Assembly (NCBI GenBank): GCA_900547965.1
Contig: URJE01000035.1
Span: 1 to 15,704 of the forward strand
Length of the DNA stretch: 15,704 nt
Direction: 5' to 3'
DNA from: an uncultured Eggerthella sp.
GTDB lineage: Bacteria; Actinomycetota; Coriobacteriia; Coriobacteriales; Eggerthellaceae
A program made the translations under genes and the position numbers. Positions 14,967 to 15,704 of the stretch are shown here, piece after piece (the first letter of the stretch is position 1; each line of letters starts with the position of its first letter). A model generated the notes under the pieces. The model was given only the letters and a program-made list of their open reading frames with translations, had not been told where the DNA came from and did no database searches.

Positions 14967-15532
14967 AGCTCCTAATAGCAGAAGACGAAGCGATCATCCG
15001 CATGGACTTGAAGGAAACCCTGCAAGATCTGGGCTACGAGGTTGTCGCAGAGGCACGCAGCGGACGCGAAGCGGTCCAAAAGGCATTCGCCTTTGCGCCC
15101 GATTGTGCACTCATGGATGCGCACATGGATGGCGATGACGGATTTGCAGCGGCGCAGGAGATCGCGCAAGCGCAGTTGTGTCCCGTCGTGATGGTTACCG
15201 CCTACGCGCAGGCAGACAAGGTCAAGGAAGCATCGAAAATGGGCGTGTTTGGCTATGTAACGAAACCTTTCGCTGAAAAGGACCTTGTTGCGGCAATCGA
15301 GGTTGCCACCAGCCGATTCAAGCAAGAAGAGCAGCTGCAGGGCGAGCTCGATCGATTAAAGGCGCGTATGGAATCGCGACGTCTCGTCGATAAGGCAAAA
15401 TGCCTGCTCATTGAAGCAGGAGCAACGGAAGAAGAGGCCTTCAGCCGCATGCGGAAGATCTCCATGAACACGCGCAAGCCCCTATCGGAAGTCGCCGAAG
15501 CAATTATCCTGGGATACGAAGCAAGCCATTAA
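14963..15532 (+). CDS. ANTAR-domain response regulator (RNA-binding antiterminator type)
   Basis: This 189-residue regulator has an N-terminal receiver domain: acidic E7/D8, phosphoacceptor D52 in LMDAHM, T79 in VTAYA, and K101 in VTKPF. A coiled-coil linker (about 115-135) leads to a C-terminal ANTAR domain (about 130-185) with RRLVDKAKCLLIEAGATEEEAFSRMRKISM. ANTAR proteins of this type dimerise on phosphorylation and bind paired hexaloop RNA hairpins that overlap terminators, allowing read-through. EutV and mycobacterial PdtaR are the closest named examples. The upstream kinase overlaps it by 4 bases and is its obvious partner. GAGG lies 4 bases before the ATG. I found no dual-hexaloop target in this window, so its targets are elsewhere. 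Confidence 0.92.
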   Translation: MKLLIAEDEAIIRMDLKETLQDLGYEVVAEARSGREAVQKAFAFAPDCALMDAHMDGDDGFAAAQEIAQAQLCPVVMVTAYAQADKVKEASKMGVFGYVTKPFAEKDLVAAIEVATSRFKQEEQLQGELDRLKARMESRRLVDKAKCLLIEAGATEEEAFSRMRKISMNTRKPLSEVAEAIILGYEASH

Positions 15533-15536
15533 CCGC

Positions 15537-15599
15537 CCTTCATAAGAAGGCGCGCACCTTCCTACGCCTAGCGAATTCCACGCACCCTGCGCGCGCAGG
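15537..15599 (+). repeat. Small hairpins and a perfect palindrome after the ANTAR gene
   Basis: GAAGG (15546-15550) can pair either with CCTTC just upstream (15537-15541, loop ATAA) or with CCTTC just downstream (15557-15561, loop CGCGCA), so the two hairpins exclude each other. Further on, CCTGCGCGCGCAGG (15586-15599) is a perfect 14-base palindrome. No T-run follows either structure. The rest of the window to 15704 shows no gene. Confidence 0.5.
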
Positions 15600-15704
15600 C
15601 GCAACCAACCGCTTTTGTCCGCACCTATCGCCCGATCGCGAAACCGCCGAAACCAGTGCACCAACCCAAGTTCAACTTACAACCCCTCCCCAACGCAAAG
15701 CGGC

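Overview
The window reads as a chromosomal segment of a moderately GC-rich actinobacterium. The best fit is a member of the Coriobacteriia (Eggerthella/Slackia-like), but this rests on protein style, gene order and the ANTAR two-component pair, because no rRNA or other marker gene is present. Nearly all of the DNA is core housekeeping. The less ordinary material is in the intergenic DNA between mraZ and xerD, at the visible end of mraY, and in a sensorless histidine kinase/ANTAR regulator pair.

Layout. Positions 1-7617 (minus strand) hold the start of a division and cell wall (dcw) operon, transcribed right to left: mraZ, rsmH, an ftsL-like gene, ftsI, murE, murF, mraY. Gaps after rsmH are 44, 6, 7, 4 and 1 bases, and mraY runs off the left edge. 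Positions 7618-8464 are an 847-base non-coding stretch. It holds the likely mraZ promoter with a three-unit MraZ-box array, two further MraZ-box-like arrays on the opposite strand, a large inverted repeat (24-bp perfect inner arms, imperfect to 48 bp), and a tandem repeat of about 43 bp that abuts the xerD stop. Positions 8465-12994 (minus strand) hold xerD, pyrG and murJ. Terminator-like hairpins lie after pyrG and between murJ and pyrG. Positions 13055-15532 (plus strand) hold nadK, then after 310 bases a small HisKA_2-type kinase whose stop overlaps the start of an ANTAR response regulator (ATGA).

How the genes work together. MurE and MurF complete the UDP-MurNAc-pentapeptide (MurE carries the DNPR motif of meso-diaminopimelate enzymes). 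MraY loads it onto undecaprenyl phosphate and MurJ flips lipid II. FtsI cross-links it at the septum with an FtsL-like partner. RsmH methylates 16S rRNA and MraZ probably controls the operon. PyrG and NadK supply CTP and NADP, and XerD resolves chromosome dimers. The kinase/ANTAR pair is predicted to regulate genes elsewhere through RNA antitermination.

Limits: function calls come from motifs read by eye. Promoters, boxes and hairpins are sequence inferences with no expression or comparative data behind them.
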